A stretch of 43,267 nt of DNA, taken from positions 130,705 to 173,971 of the forward strand of contig DDGG01000017.1 in NCBI GenBank assembly GCA_002337525.1. Reading direction: 5' to 3'. The notes under the pieces are model-generated. The model saw only the letters and a program-made list of their open reading frames with translations. It had not been told where the DNA came from and searched no databases. How positions within the stretch are numbered: the first letter of the stretch is position 1; every line of letters starts with the position of its first letter. The translations under genes and the position numbers were made by a program. This DNA is from Alphaproteobacteria bacterium UBA1908. Lineage in GTDB: Bacteria; Pseudomonadota; Alphaproteobacteria; Caedimonadales; UBA1908. Shown here in pieces: positions 22,460 through 32,225 of the stretch.

Positions 22460-23905
22460 ATGCCAGGAGTCAATTCCATTTATATTTTTTCAAACCCTTT
22501 TATTATTCCATTTTTGATAATAATCCTCCTTTTTTCTGGATCCCTTTTGGGATGCTGGAAGCTTGCAAAAAAAAATCAGGACCTTATATCTGACTGTCGT
22601 GATAAAGACCAGGTTATTGCGCAACAAAACGAGCGCCTTTATTTTTTAAAGGATAAAGCGGACCAATATGACAGGGAACATGAAAAATCAAAAACTTTAG
22701 CAGTTGACCTTGAACGGAACAAAGCCTCATATGAAGCAGAGCTTCAAGCTCTTACGAAAGCTAAAGAAGATCTTTCTCAAGCCTTTCAGGCTTTATCATC
22801 CCAGGCCCTGGAACGGAACAATCATTCTTTTCTAAAGCTCGCTGAATCAACTCTGAGTCGCTTTCATGAAATGTCAAAGGGACACCTTGATCAAAAAGAA
22901 AAATCCATTCAACAACTTGTCTCACCCTTGAAAGAAAGCCTTGGTCTTGTTGATCAAAAACTCAACCATCTTGAAAAAGAACGCGAAAGTGCCTACAGCG
23001 TTTTACGCCATCAAGTTTCAGAACTTGTGACATCTCAAAAAGAACTTCGTCAGGAGACAGGCAATCTGGCAAAGGCTTTGAGAGCGCCTCATATTCGGGG
23101 TCGCTGGGGTGAAATGCAACTTAAACGCGTCGTTGAAATGAGTGGCATGAGCGCCCATTGTGACTTTATTGAGCAAGCGACAATGACGGAAGGAACCTCT
23201 CTTTTAAGACCTGATATGATCGTCCGCCTTCCAGGAAAAAAATGCCTTGTTATTGACGCCAAAGCCCCCCTATCTTCTTACTTGCAAGCCCTGGAAGCAA
23301 CGAGTGAAGCGACGAGAAAAGAACATCTCAAAGCCCATGCTCGTCAAGTTCGGGCTCATATCACTCAGCTTTCAAGTCGCTCTTACTGGCAAAATATAGA
23401 GACAGAGGACACCCCTGAATTCGTTGTTTTATTTCTACCGGGAGAGACTTTTTTCAGTGCCGCTCTGGAACAGGATCCTTCTCTTATCGAACAAGGAATT
23501 GAAAAGAAAGTCATTTTAGCAACACCTGCAACTCTCATTGCTCTGCTTCACGCTGTTGCATATGGGTGGCGCCAGGAAGGCCTTGCCGATAATGCGCGTG
23601 AAATTAGCTCTCTTGGTAAAGAACTTTATAAAAGAGTCGGCGACATGACGAGCCACTTCACTAGATTGGGACAGGATTTAAACCGTTCGACCCGTTCCTA
23701 TAATCAGGCTATTGGAAGCCTTGAATCTCGTGTTTTGCCAACTGTTCGACGTTTTAGAGACTTGAAAGCTGTTGCTGAAGATGCTCCTCTTGCATCCCCC
23801 TCACCTGTTGAAACTGTGACACGTCTTCCGCATGTTTCAGAAAAAGCGGAAACAATGAATAAGGAGCCTAGTCAAGAAGATAAACACCTGCTAAAATCTG
23901 ATTAA
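22460..23905 (+). CDS. rmuC: RmuC-family DNA recombination protein
   Basis: The protein has 481 residues. An N-terminal membrane anchor (FIIPFLIIILLFSGSLLGC, residues 12-32) leads into a long coiled coil (about 35-200, rich in Glu, Lys, Gln). The RmuC nuclease-like domain follows: HIRGRWGEMQLKRVVEMSGM near 210-230, LRPDMIVRLPGKKCLVIDAK near 248-267, FVVLFLPGETFFSAAL near 321-336, and a final helical region. RmuC limits rearrangements at inverted repeats in E. coli, which may matter in a genome with many palindromes. The tail after about 435 is low complexity. It lies just upstream of the cytochrome gene on the same strand. Confidence 0.93.
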   Translation: MPGVNSIYIFSNPFIIPFLIIILLFSGSLLGCWKLAKKNQDLISDCRDKDQVIAQQNERLYFLKDKADQYDREHEKSKTLAVDLERNKASYEAELQALTKAKEDLSQAFQALSSQALERNNHSFLKLAESTLSRFHEMSKGHLDQKEKSIQQLVSPLKESLGLVDQKLNHLEKERESAYSVLRHQVSELVTSQKELRQETGNLAKALRAPHIRGRWGEMQLKRVVEMSGMSAHCDFIEQATMTEGTSLLRPDMIVRLPGKKCLVIDAKAPLSSYLQALEATSEATRKEHLKAHARQVRAHITQLSSRSYWQNIETEDTPEFVVLFLPGETFFSAALEQDPSLIEQGIEKKVILATPATLIALLHAVAYGWRQEGLADNAREISSLGKELYKRVGDMTSHFTRLGQDLNRSTRSYNQAIGSLESRVLPTVRRFRDLKAVAEDAPLASPSPVETVTRLPHVSEKAETMNKEPSQEDKHLLKSD

Positions 23906-23931
23906 ATTTTTACAGGAGTTTGAGACGATAC

Positions 23932-24474
23932 ATGGATGGCTTTGAATGGAACAAGGTTCTCATGGGTTTAATCTTGGCCCTTTTAGTGGGCAAGGTTAGC
24001 GGAAAAATATCAGATATTTTGATTGCCCCTGATATTAATGTAAAAAATGCCTACGTTATGGCAGAAGTCAAAGAGACCAGTACAAATAATAAAATTGAGG
24101 ATGTCCTGGAGCCGATCGAACCTCTTCTTGCTTCGGCCGACCTTGAAGCTGGCCAAAAAGTAGCGCGCAAATGCCTGCAATGCCACAGCTTTGAAAATGA
24201 AGGGAAAAATAAAGTTGGACCCAATTTATGGAATGTTGTCAATGCACCTTATGGTCATGTTGATGGTTTTTCCTATTCAGCAGTTATAAAAGAAGCGAAA
24301 AGCCAGGGGAAAAAATGGGATTACGAGTCACTTAATGGCTTTTTGGAAAAACCAAAAAAGTATTTAAAAGGAACCAAAATGGCTTTTGTCGGCCTGAAAA
24401 AAGCCCGGGATAGAGCCAACCTTATTGCTTATCTTCGGTCCTTGAGTAATTCACCTGCTCCCTTACCAAACTAG
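23932..24474 (+). CDS. Membrane-anchored class I cytochrome c (CycM-type)
   Basis: The protein has 180 residues from the ATG at 23932; an upstream TTG would overlap the AGGAG site and is rejected. An uncleaved N-terminal helix (VLMGLILALLVGKVSG) anchors it in the inner membrane. After a linker comes a class I cytochrome c fold with the haem motif CLQCH (near residues 81-85), the KVGPNLWNV segment, and the axial Met in GTKMAFVGLKK near 150, ending with LIAYLRSLS. It can carry electrons from the bc1 complex (petABC at 35020) to a terminal oxidase, as CycM does in related bacteria. It lies 26 bases after rmuC and upstream of the Yej genes. Confidence 0.92.
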   Translation: MDGFEWNKVLMGLILALLVGKVSGKISDILIAPDINVKNAYVMAEVKETSTNNKIEDVLEPIEPLLASADLEAGQKVARKCLQCHSFENEGKNKVGPNLWNVVNAPYGHVDGFSYSAVIKEAKSQGKKWDYESLNGFLEKPKKYLKGTKMAFVGLKKARDRANLIAYLRSLSNSPAPLPN

Positions 24475-24579
24475 GGAAAAAGGAAAGAAGAAGGTGACGC
24501 CCTGGCCATACAACTTCTACACACAAAGACAAGATTGTGTATTTTGAGGCAGATTTCAAATGTTAAAAGAAGCCTGGAA

Positions 24580-26391
24580 ATGACTTGTATTTCAAAGACA
24601 GCCTTTTTTCTTCTTTTATCATTCTGCCTTGTTTTTAAAGCAGACTCAAAACCCCAACATGCTATTGCTTTAGGGTCTACTCCCAAGTATCACTCAGGCT
24701 TCAAGCACTTTAAGTATGTTAACCCGAATGCTCCAAAGGGTGGAAGCCTTCGTTTTGGTGTCCTTGGAACTTTTGACAGTTTAAATCCTTTTGTTGTTAA
24801 AGGATCACCCGCAGCCGGCCTGGGCCTCCTTCATAATTCGTACACTTTTGCAACTTTGTTGCGCGCTTCCCATGATGAACCTTTTTCAAGATACGGGTAT
24901 GTTGCCGAAACAATTGATATTGCCGAAGATCACTTGTCTGTTACCTTTAAGTTGCGTGAGAAAGCAACATTCCACGATGGATCCCCTATCACACCAGAAG
25001 ATGTCATCTTCACCTTTAAAACCCTGGTTACAAAGGGACACCCTCTTTATAAAGCCTATTATGCGGATGTAAAGTCCGTCACATCACCAGGAAAAGGTCT
25101 CGTTCGATTTAGCTTTAAGACATCCAAGAACAAGGAACTGCCCTTGATTTTGGGGGAGATCCCGCTTCTTTCAAAAGCCTCTTTCCATAAAAGACCTTTT
25201 GAAGAAGCTTCTCTTACCCCTCTTCTTGGGAGTGGTCCCTATAAAATCAAGGAAGCAGATGCGGGCCGCAGCATCACTTATGAACGTGTTCAGAACTGGT
25301 GGGGATCAGCCCTCCCGGTTTCCGTTGGTCACTATAACTTTGATACTATTACCTATGATTACTACCGTGATAGCTCTGTTGCTTTTGAAGCTTTTAAAAG
25401 CGGTGATTATGATCTTCGTATAGAGAATGAGGCGCGTCATTGGGCCACGGGATACACAGCACTTGTCAAATCTGGTGAAATTCAAAAACTTGAAATTCAG
25501 ATTGAAAATCCAGAACCTATGCAAGGTCTTATTTTTAATACACGTCGTGATCTGTTTAAAGATCGTCAGGTGCGCCGCGCTCTTACCTATGCTCTTGACT
25601 TTGAATGGATGAACGAAAATCTTTTTTATAATCTATATGCCCGTACAAAAAGCTATTTCGAGGCTTCAGAGCTCGCTGCAAAAGGTTTACCACAAGGTAA
25701 AGAACTGGAGATTCTGAACAGCTATAAAAATAAAATTCCTCCCGAAGTTTTTACCACACCCTATACCTTGCCCAAAACTGATGGATCCGGACGTCTTCGA
25801 AGAAATCTTTCTCATGGCAAAAAGCTTCTTGAAAAAGCCGGATACACAATTGAAAAGGGCGTCCTTGTACATACCAAGACCAAAACGCCTTTTTCTTTTG
25901 AAATCCTCATTGTGCAGCCTGCTATGGAGCGCATTCTTCACGGTTTTATTAATAACCTTAAACGCCTCGGAATTACCGCCAGGCTTCGTCTTGTTGATTC
26001 TTCCCAATATGTTTCAAGAGTTGATCTTTTTGATTATGATATGATTGTTGGAATGCTTGCCCAGTCTTTATCCCCCGGAAACGAACAGCGTGAATTTTGG
26101 GAATCGTCACGTGCTGACCTTCCAGGATCCCGCAATTATGCTGGTATTAAAGATATGGTTGTCGATGAACTTATCGAACATTTAAATGACGCAAGTAATA
26201 GAGATGACCTGGTACAAATAACACGTGCTCTTGACAGGGTTTTGTTGTGGGGGCATTATTTAATTCCCATGTATCATAACCCTAAAACATTTATTGCCCT
26301 TAGAAAAACCATTGCTTATCCGGCAACTTTCCCTAAATATAATATTGCACTTGATAGTTGGTGGTCAACACAGCCTCAAGGAGGATCTTAG
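24580..26391 (+). CDS. yejA: Peptide ABC transporter substrate-binding protein (YejA-like)
   Basis: The protein has 603 residues from the ATG at 24580, chosen because it starts a proper signal peptide (TAFFLLLSFCLVFKADS); an upstream TTG would add 15 polar residues. The mature protein is an SBP_bac_5 (family 5) binding protein: FKYVNPNAPKGGSLRFGVLG, TFDSLNPFVVKG, FKLREKATFHDGSPITPEDV, then LLGSGPYKI and RQVRRALTYALDFEWMN. In E. coli the Yej system takes up peptides, including microcin C. It is the first gene of yejABEF, and the yejB GTG lies 5 bases after its stop. It is somewhat longer than oligopeptide binders, as YejA proteins are. Confidence 0.93.
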   Translation: MTCISKTAFFLLLSFCLVFKADSKPQHAIALGSTPKYHSGFKHFKYVNPNAPKGGSLRFGVLGTFDSLNPFVVKGSPAAGLGLLHNSYTFATLLRASHDEPFSRYGYVAETIDIAEDHLSVTFKLREKATFHDGSPITPEDVIFTFKTLVTKGHPLYKAYYADVKSVTSPGKGLVRFSFKTSKNKELPLILGEIPLLSKASFHKRPFEEASLTPLLGSGPYKIKEADAGRSITYERVQNWWGSALPVSVGHYNFDTITYDYYRDSSVAFEAFKSGDYDLRIENEARHWATGYTALVKSGEIQKLEIQIENPEPMQGLIFNTRRDLFKDRQVRRALTYALDFEWMNENLFYNLYARTKSYFEASELAAKGLPQGKELEILNSYKNKIPPEVFTTPYTLPKTDGSGRLRRNLSHGKKLLEKAGYTIEKGVLVHTKTKTPFSFEILIVQPAMERILHGFINNLKRLGITARLRLVDSSQYVSRVDLFDYDMIVGMLAQSLSPGNEQREFWESSRADLPGSRNYAGIKDMVVDELIEHLNDASNRDDLVQITRALDRVLLWGHYLIPMYHNPKTFIALRKTIAYPATFPKYNIALDSWWSTQPQGGS

Positions 26392-26396
26392 AAAAC

Positions 26397-27503
26397 GTGC
26401 TGTCTTATGCCTTACGCCGTCTTTTTTTGATTATCCCGACTCTTTTTGGTATTTTATTAATTAACTTTATTATCGTACAATCTGCCCCTGGTGGGCCAGT
26501 CGAACAAATGATTGCTAAAATTCGGGGAACAGCTGTTGATGCAACAGCCCGTTTTGCCGGCACCGGAGCAGAAAATCCCTCCTCAATGGGAGAGGCAAGT
26601 TTTGACAGAGCTCTTGACAGCAAATATAGAGGAGCCCGTGGGCTTGATCCTGATTTTATCAAGCAAATTGAGAAAATGTATGGCTTTGATAAACCAGCGC
26701 ACGAGCGTTTTTTTCTTCTTGTTAAAAATTATTTGACATTTGATTTTGGAGAAAGCTATTTCCGGGACATTTCCGTGATCAACCTTATCAAGGAAAAATT
26801 ACCTGTCTCCATTTCATTAGGTCTTTGGTCTACTCTAATTATCTATCTGATTTCTATTCCTCTTGGAATACGTAAAGCCGTTCAGGATGGTTCCGGATTT
26901 GATCTTTGGACCAGTGCTGTTATTATTGTCGGCTATGCTATACCAAGTTTCCTTTTTGCTATTCTATTAATTGTTCTTTTTGCAGGCGGCAGCTTTTTTG
27001 ATGTTTTTCCTCTTCGGGGCCTTGTTTCTGACGATTTTGAGGACCTCTCCCTTCTCCAAAAAATCGGGGATTACTTCTGGCATATCACTCTACCCGTTCT
27101 ATCGATTGTTATCAGCGGTTTTGCAAGCTTGACTCTTTTGACGAAAAATTCTTTTCTGGAAGAGATTAATAAACTTTATGTTCTCACAGCCAAATCAAAA
27201 GGTCTTGCAGAAAAAACAATTTTATATAAGCACGTTTTCCGTAATGCTATGCTTATTGTGATTGCAGGTTTCCCAGCAGCTTTTATCCATATTTTTTTTA
27301 CAGGGTCACTCTTGATAGAAGTTATTTTCTCGTTAGATGGCATAGGCCTTTTAAGTTTTGAGGCTGCTATCACGCGGGATTTTCCGGTTGTCTTTGCAAC
27401 TCTTTTTATTTTTACACTTGTGGGACTCGTTGTTCACCTTCTTGGTGACTTGACTTATATGTTCATTGATCCGCGTATTGATTTTGATAAACGACAAGGT
27501 TAG
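26397..27503 (+). CDS. yejB: Peptide ABC transporter permease YejB
   Basis: A 368-residue inner-membrane permease. The GTG at 26397 was chosen because AAGGAGG lies at 26379-26385, at the end of yejA, and because it gives the usual start (LSYALRRLFLIIPTLFGILL). The insert with VEQMIAKIRGT and later GLDPDFIKQIEKMYGFDKP is typical of YejB. The BPD_transp_1 domain follows: SISLGLWSTLIIYLISIPLG, then the cytoplasmic coupling motif LYVLTAKSKGLAEKTILYKH with HVFRNAML, ending FIDPRIDFD. A longer frame overlapping yejA by 34 bases exists but is not supported. It pairs with YejE to form the channel. Confidence 0.94.
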   Translation: MLSYALRRLFLIIPTLFGILLINFIIVQSAPGGPVEQMIAKIRGTAVDATARFAGTGAENPSSMGEASFDRALDSKYRGARGLDPDFIKQIEKMYGFDKPAHERFFLLVKNYLTFDFGESYFRDISVINLIKEKLPVSISLGLWSTLIIYLISIPLGIRKAVQDGSGFDLWTSAVIIVGYAIPSFLFAILLIVLFAGGSFFDVFPLRGLVSDDFEDLSLLQKIGDYFWHITLPVLSIVISGFASLTLLTKNSFLEEINKLYVLTAKSKGLAEKTILYKHVFRNAMLIVIAGFPAAFIHIFFTGSLLIEVIFSLDGIGLLSFEAAITRDFPVVFATLFIFTLVGLVVHLLGDLTYMFIDPRIDFDKRQG

Positions 27504-27507
27504 ATAT

Positions 27508-28542
27508 TTGTTTAAACTAACACCAATCACAAAAAAACGCCTCGCTTATTTTAGGGCAAATCGCCGTGGAACATTTGCATTGGCTCTTTTTTCTCTTCTT
27601 TTTATCATCAGTCTTTTTGCCGAATTTTTGGCCAACAACAAACCTATCGTAATTTCTTATGAAGGAGACTATTATTTTCCAATCTTTAAAATGTATCCAG
27701 AAACAACCTTTGGTGGTGAATTTGAAACAGAAGCTGATTATCGTGATCCCTTTGTACAAAATTTAATCACAAAGAAAAATGAAAACTGGATGCTTTGGCC
27801 TCTAATTCGCTATGATTACCGTGCTGTTAATTTTGATTTGCCCTCACCTGCCCCTTCTCCCCCCACTAGTGAGAACTGGCTTGGAACAGATGATCAGGGG
27901 CGCGATGTTTTGGCACGTTTAATTTATGGGTTTCGTATTTCTGTTCTTTTTGGCCTGGCCTTAACTCTGTCCAGTTCTGTTATTGGTGTCCTTGCGGGGG
28001 GAATACAGGGCTATTTTGGAGGAAAAATAGATCTCGTTTTTCAGCGCATTATTGAAATATGGTCTGGATTGCCTATTTTATATCTTCTTATTATCCTGGC
28101 AAGCCTCGTGGAACCAACCTTTTGGTGGCTTTTAGGCTTAATGCTTCTTTTTAGCTGGATGTCACTTGTAGGTGTCGTCCGCGCAGAATTTTTGCGCGCG
28201 CGCAATTTTGACTATGTCAAGGCTGCACGGGCTCTTGGTATTTCAACACCCAGGATTATGGTGAGACATGTTTTGCCTAACGCAATGGTGGCGACTCTGA
28301 CCTTTCTTCCCTTCATTTTAAATGGATCTATCACAACCTTAACCTCTCTTGATTTTCTTGGTTTTGGATTACCACCCGGATCCCCTTCACTCGGAGAAAT
28401 GTTGGCGCAAGGGAAGAATAATTTACAGGCACCCTGGCTTGGCATCACCTCTTTCTTGTCAGTTGCCCTTACGCTTAGCCTTCTTGTTTTTGTAGGCGAA
28501 GCAGTACGTGACGCCTTTGATCCTCGCAAACTTAACCGATAG
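27508..28542 (+). CDS. yejE: Peptide ABC transporter permease YejE
   Basis: An inner-membrane permease of 344 residues from the TTG at 27508. That start is chosen because ACAAGG lies 8 bases upstream, it begins 4 bases after the yejB stop, and it gives the family's usual beginning (FKLTPITKKRLAYFRANRRG). There is no ATG at this end. YejE marks are FSLLFIISLFAEFLANNKP, a periplasmic insert with YEGDYYFPIFKMYPETTFGG, NWLGTDDQGRDVLARLIYG, and the coupling motif EFLRARNFDYVKAARALGIS, then HVLPNAMVATLTF. It ends with VGEAVRDAFDPRKLNR. It is the second permease of the transporter. Confidence 0.94.
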   Translation: MFKLTPITKKRLAYFRANRRGTFALALFSLLFIISLFAEFLANNKPIVISYEGDYYFPIFKMYPETTFGGEFETEADYRDPFVQNLITKKNENWMLWPLIRYDYRAVNFDLPSPAPSPPTSENWLGTDDQGRDVLARLIYGFRISVLFGLALTLSSSVIGVLAGGIQGYFGGKIDLVFQRIIEIWSGLPILYLLIILASLVEPTFWWLLGLMLLFSWMSLVGVVRAEFLRARNFDYVKAARALGISTPRIMVRHVLPNAMVATLTFLPFILNGSITTLTSLDFLGFGLPPGSPSLGEMLAQGKNNLQAPWLGITSFLSVALTLSLLVFVGEAVRDAFDPRKLNR

Positions 28543-28553
28543 GGGGAACCCAA

Positions 28554-30185
28554 ATGACACAACCCCTTCTGCAAGTTCAGGATTTAAAAATTGCCTTTCG
28601 AGATGGCAAGCAAAATCGCAATGTTGTCCATGGTGTTTCTTTTGACCTGCACAAAGGCAAAACATTAGCCCTTGTAGGAGAAAGTGGCTCTGGAAAGTCA
28701 ATCACAGCTTTATCTATTCTACAACTTTTACCCTATCCTCTCGCCAGTCATCCCGGAGGAAAAATCCTGTTTGAGGGACAAGACATTCTAGCATTCTCCA
28801 AAAAGCAGCTTCGAAACCTCCGCCGGCACAAAGTTTCTGTTATCTTCCAGGAACCCATGAGCGCCCTGAACCCTCTTCACACCATTGAACGTCAATTGAC
28901 TGAGAGTCTGGATGCTCCTCCCAAAACTTCCAGTGATTTTTTACAGCAGGAGTGCCTCAAACTATTATCAATGGTGGGTTTCGATAACTGTGAAAAAAGA
29001 CTGGAAGCCTTTCCTCATGAACTTTCAGGAGGACAACGCCAACGTGTCATGATTGCAATGGCTTTGGCTTCCAGGCCTGACTTACTAATTGCCGATGAGC
29101 CTACAACGGCTGTGGATGTAACAACCCAGGCCCAAATTATCCAACTTTTGAGTAGCTTACAGAAAAAGCTTGGGATGTCTCTTTTATTAATTAGCCATGA
29201 TTTGGCACTTGTTCATAAAATCTCTGACCATGTTGCAATTATGAAAGAGGGACGTCTTGTTGAAAGTGGTGCAACACCTGAAATTTTCAAAAACCCACGA
29301 CACACTTATACACAACGTCTTCTCACTGCCGAACCCGAAGGAAAAGCTGTTAACATATCTGGAACAAAAGCATCTCAAAACTCTGTACCCATCCTTGAAA
29401 CAAAGAAACTATGTGTTTCTTTTCCAATCAAAAAAGGTTTTCTCCAGCGCACAGTCGATTGGGTACATGCTGTTCAGGATGCAAGTCTTATTCTTGAAAA
29501 AGGAAAAACACTTGGTATTGTTGGAGAAAGTGGTTCAGGGAAAACAACTCTTGCAATGGCCATATTGCGTCTTCAAAAGAGTACAGGTCCAATCTATTTG
29601 TCCGGTACTCCCATTGAAAACCTGAAAAGCAGACAGTTACGCCCTCTTCGCCAACGTCTTCAAATTGTTTTTCAAGATCCTTTTGGGTCTCTAAGTCCCC
29701 GTATGACACTTAGCCAAATTGTGATGGAAGGCCTCTATGTTCATTTTCCTGATATAACAGAAAATGAAAAGGAAGACCGCCTTATTGATGTTCTGAAACG
29801 AGTTGGACTTGACCCTTTAGCACGTGACAGATACCCTCACGAGTTTTCCGGTGGACAACGTCAACGCATTTCTATTGCCAGAGCTCTTATCCTTAAACCG
29901 GATATTCTAATTCTTGATGAGCCAACCTCAGCACTTGATCGAGTGATCCAAAAAGATGTTTTGACTCTTTTAAAAAATCTTCAACGCGATGAAGGACTCA
30001 GCTATATCTTTATCAGCCATGACTTGAAAGTTGTCCGTTCTATCAGTCACGATGTAATCGTTATGAAGCAAGGGCGCATTCTTGAAAAAGGCCCCACCGA
30101 AGATATTTTCATGGCCCCACAAAATCCTTACACACAATCCCTCTTAAAAGCCGCCCTACATTTCGAGGTAGCGCCTCATGAATGA
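28554..30185 (+). CDS. yejF: Peptide ABC transporter ATPase YejF (two fused nucleotide-binding domains)
   Basis: A 543-residue cytoplasmic protein with two ABC ATPase domains. Domain 1 has Walker A GESGSGKS near residue 42, signature LSGGQRQRV and Walker B LLIADEPTTAVD. Domain 2 has Walker A GESGSGKTT near 323, signature FSGGQRQRI and Walker B ILILDEPTSALD. Each domain ends with an oligopeptide-type C-terminal region (NPRHTYTQRLLTAEPEG; NPYTQSLLKAAL). It energises the YejBE channel. A GGGGAACCC stretch precedes the ATG. The last eight bases (ATGAATGA) overlap the start of uvrB, so uvrB is translationally coupled to the transporter operon. Confidence 0.95.
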   Translation: MTQPLLQVQDLKIAFRDGKQNRNVVHGVSFDLHKGKTLALVGESGSGKSITALSILQLLPYPLASHPGGKILFEGQDILAFSKKQLRNLRRHKVSVIFQEPMSALNPLHTIERQLTESLDAPPKTSSDFLQQECLKLLSMVGFDNCEKRLEAFPHELSGGQRQRVMIAMALASRPDLLIADEPTTAVDVTTQAQIIQLLSSLQKKLGMSLLLISHDLALVHKISDHVAIMKEGRLVESGATPEIFKNPRHTYTQRLLTAEPEGKAVNISGTKASQNSVPILETKKLCVSFPIKKGFLQRTVDWVHAVQDASLILEKGKTLGIVGESGSGKTTLAMAILRLQKSTGPIYLSGTPIENLKSRQLRPLRQRLQIVFQDPFGSLSPRMTLSQIVMEGLYVHFPDITENEKEDRLIDVLKRVGLDPLARDRYPHEFSGGQRQRISIARALILKPDILILDEPTSALDRVIQKDVLTLLKNLQRDEGLSYIFISHDLKVVRSISHDVIVMKQGRILEKGPTEDIFMAPQNPYTQSLLKAALHFEVAPHE

Positions 30186-32169
30186 TACCTCCTTTAAAAT
30201 TGTTTCTGATTTTATCCCCGCAGGTGATCAGCCTCAAGCAATTGATGAATTAACAAAAGCCCTTAAAGAGGGAGAAAAAAATCAGGTCCTATTGGGCGTA
30301 ACAGGATCAGGTAAAACTTTTACAATGGCCCATGTTATCCAGAATTTAGGGCGTCCAACTGTCATCATGGCCCCGAACAAAACTCTTGCCGCGCAACTTT
30401 ATGAAGAAATGAAAGAGTTTTTTCCTCATAATGCGGTTGAATACTTTGTCTCCTACTATGACTATTATCAGCCTGAAGCCTATATTCCCCGTAGAGATAT
30501 TTTCGTAGAAAAAGAAGCCTCGGTTAACGAGGAAATTGATCGTATGCGTCACTCGGCAACACAGGCTCTTTTGGAGCGGCGTGACGTGATAGTTGTTGCA
30601 AGTGTTTCCTGCATTTATGGCATTGGGTCGGTCGAAAGCTATTCGGAAATGACCATTCCTGTTCATAAAGGTGAAGAACTTGACCAACAAAGCTTTGTAC
30701 GTCGCCTTGTAGAACTTCTCTATAAACGAAATGATTTTTATCTTGTACGCGGCACGTTTCGTATCAGAGGAGATACTGTTGATGTTTTCCCCTGCCATTT
30801 AGAAGATCAAGCCTGGCGTATTTCCTTTTTTGGAGATGAAATTGAAGATATTACAGTCTTTGATCCCTTAACAGGTGAAGTTGAGACCTCACGAGACTTT
30901 GTTAAAATTTATGCCAACAACCACTATGTAACTCCTCATGTTTCAACGAAAAGAGTTGTTAAAGAAATTAAACGCGATTTAAAAGAGCGCATTGCAGAAT
31001 TTGAATCCCAAAACAAGATGGTTGAAGCTCAACGCATTGATCAACGGACCACTTTTGATATTGAAATGATAGAAACCACAGGTTTTTGCGCAGGAATTGA
31101 GAATTATTCTCGCTATCTTACGGGTCGGTCTCCCGGGGAACCTCCTCCAACACTCTTTGAATATCTTCCTGAAGATGCTCTTCTTGTTGTTGATGAAAGC
31201 CACGTCAGTGTTCCTCAAATTCGGGGAATGTACCGCGGTGATGCGTCACGTAAAGCCACCCTTTCAGAATATGGTTTCCGGCTTCCGGCCTGTAAAGACA
31301 ACCGTCCTCTAAAATTTGAAGAATGGGATACCATGCGCCCCCAAACTGTTTTTGTTTCCGCAACACCAGCGCCCTGGGAACTGGAACTCACTCAGGGTGT
31401 TTTCACAGAGCAAATTATTCGCCCTACAGGCCTTCTGGATCCTGTATGCCTTGTTCGTCCTACTGAAAACCAGGTTGACGACCTTATTCATGAGTGCGTT
31501 CAGGTCGCCAAAAAAGAGGGACGTGTTTTGGTGACAACTCTGACAAAAAAAATGGCAGAAGCACTCAGTGAATATTTAACAGAGGCAGGTCTTAAAACCC
31601 GTTATATCCACTCTGATGTCAGCACGCTTGAACGCATTGAAATTATTCGGGATTTGCGTCTTGGAATTTTCGACGTTTTAATTGGTATTAACCTTTTACG
31701 TGAAGGGCTAGATATTCCAGAATGCCAAATGGTTGCGATTCTGGATGCCGATAAAGAAGGTTTTCTACGCTCCAGGACTTCGTTGATTCAAACTATTGGT
31801 CGTGCCGCCCGCAATATCAATGGCCGCGCCGTTCTTTATGCAGATAACATGACAGGATCATTGGAAGCCGCCCTTGAAGAAACCGCACGTCGTCGTAAAA
31901 AACAACAGGCGTTTAACGCAGAAAATGGGATTACACCTGAAACAATTCGCAAAAGAATTTCTAACCGTTTTCATAAAACAGAGGAACAAGATGCCTCTCA
32001 ATCAGACATTGGAACCCAGTCACTCTCCGGAAGGGAACTGGAAAAAGAGCTTAAAAACCTTGAAAAGAAAATGCTTAAAGCGGCATCGAATCTTGAATTT
32101 GAAGAAGCGGCAAAACTGCGCGATCAAATTCAACGTTTGCAAAACAAAGAAATATTAACTTATAAATAA
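30178..32169 (+). CDS. uvrB: Excinuclease ABC subunit UvrB
   Basis: A 663-residue nucleotide excision repair helicase-like protein. Landmarks are Walker A GVTGSGKTFTMA near residues 40-51, the damage-probing beta-hairpin SYYDYYQPEAYIPRRDIFVE near 96-115, DEEAH-like LLVVDESHVSVPQ near 337-349, the motif V/VI region IGINLLREGLDIPE and QTIGRAARNINGRA, the Yad linker, and a C-terminal UVR domain (ELKNLEKKMLKAASNLEFEE and onward) that binds UvrC. It is full length. The start overlaps yejF by eight bases, an unusual operon partner for uvrB. Confidence 0.97.
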   Translation: MNDTSFKIVSDFIPAGDQPQAIDELTKALKEGEKNQVLLGVTGSGKTFTMAHVIQNLGRPTVIMAPNKTLAAQLYEEMKEFFPHNAVEYFVSYYDYYQPEAYIPRRDIFVEKEASVNEEIDRMRHSATQALLERRDVIVVASVSCIYGIGSVESYSEMTIPVHKGEELDQQSFVRRLVELLYKRNDFYLVRGTFRIRGDTVDVFPCHLEDQAWRISFFGDEIEDITVFDPLTGEVETSRDFVKIYANNHYVTPHVSTKRVVKEIKRDLKERIAEFESQNKMVEAQRIDQRTTFDIEMIETTGFCAGIENYSRYLTGRSPGEPPPTLFEYLPEDALLVVDESHVSVPQIRGMYRGDASRKATLSEYGFRLPACKDNRPLKFEEWDTMRPQTVFVSATPAPWELELTQGVFTEQIIRPTGLLDPVCLVRPTENQVDDLIHECVQVAKKEGRVLVTTLTKKMAEALSEYLTEAGLKTRYIHSDVSTLERIEIIRDLRLGIFDVLIGINLLREGLDIPECQMVAILDADKEGFLRSRTSLIQTIGRAARNINGRAVLYADNMTGSLEAALEETARRRKKQQAFNAENGITPETIRKRISNRFHKTEEQDASQSDIGTQSLSGRELEKELKNLEKKMLKAASNLEFEEAAKLRDQIQRLQNKEILTYK

Positions 32170-32225
32170 AAATGTCTTAGTCATAAAAAAAATCTTATCG
32201 TTAAATATAAGCAGAGGGGATTCAA

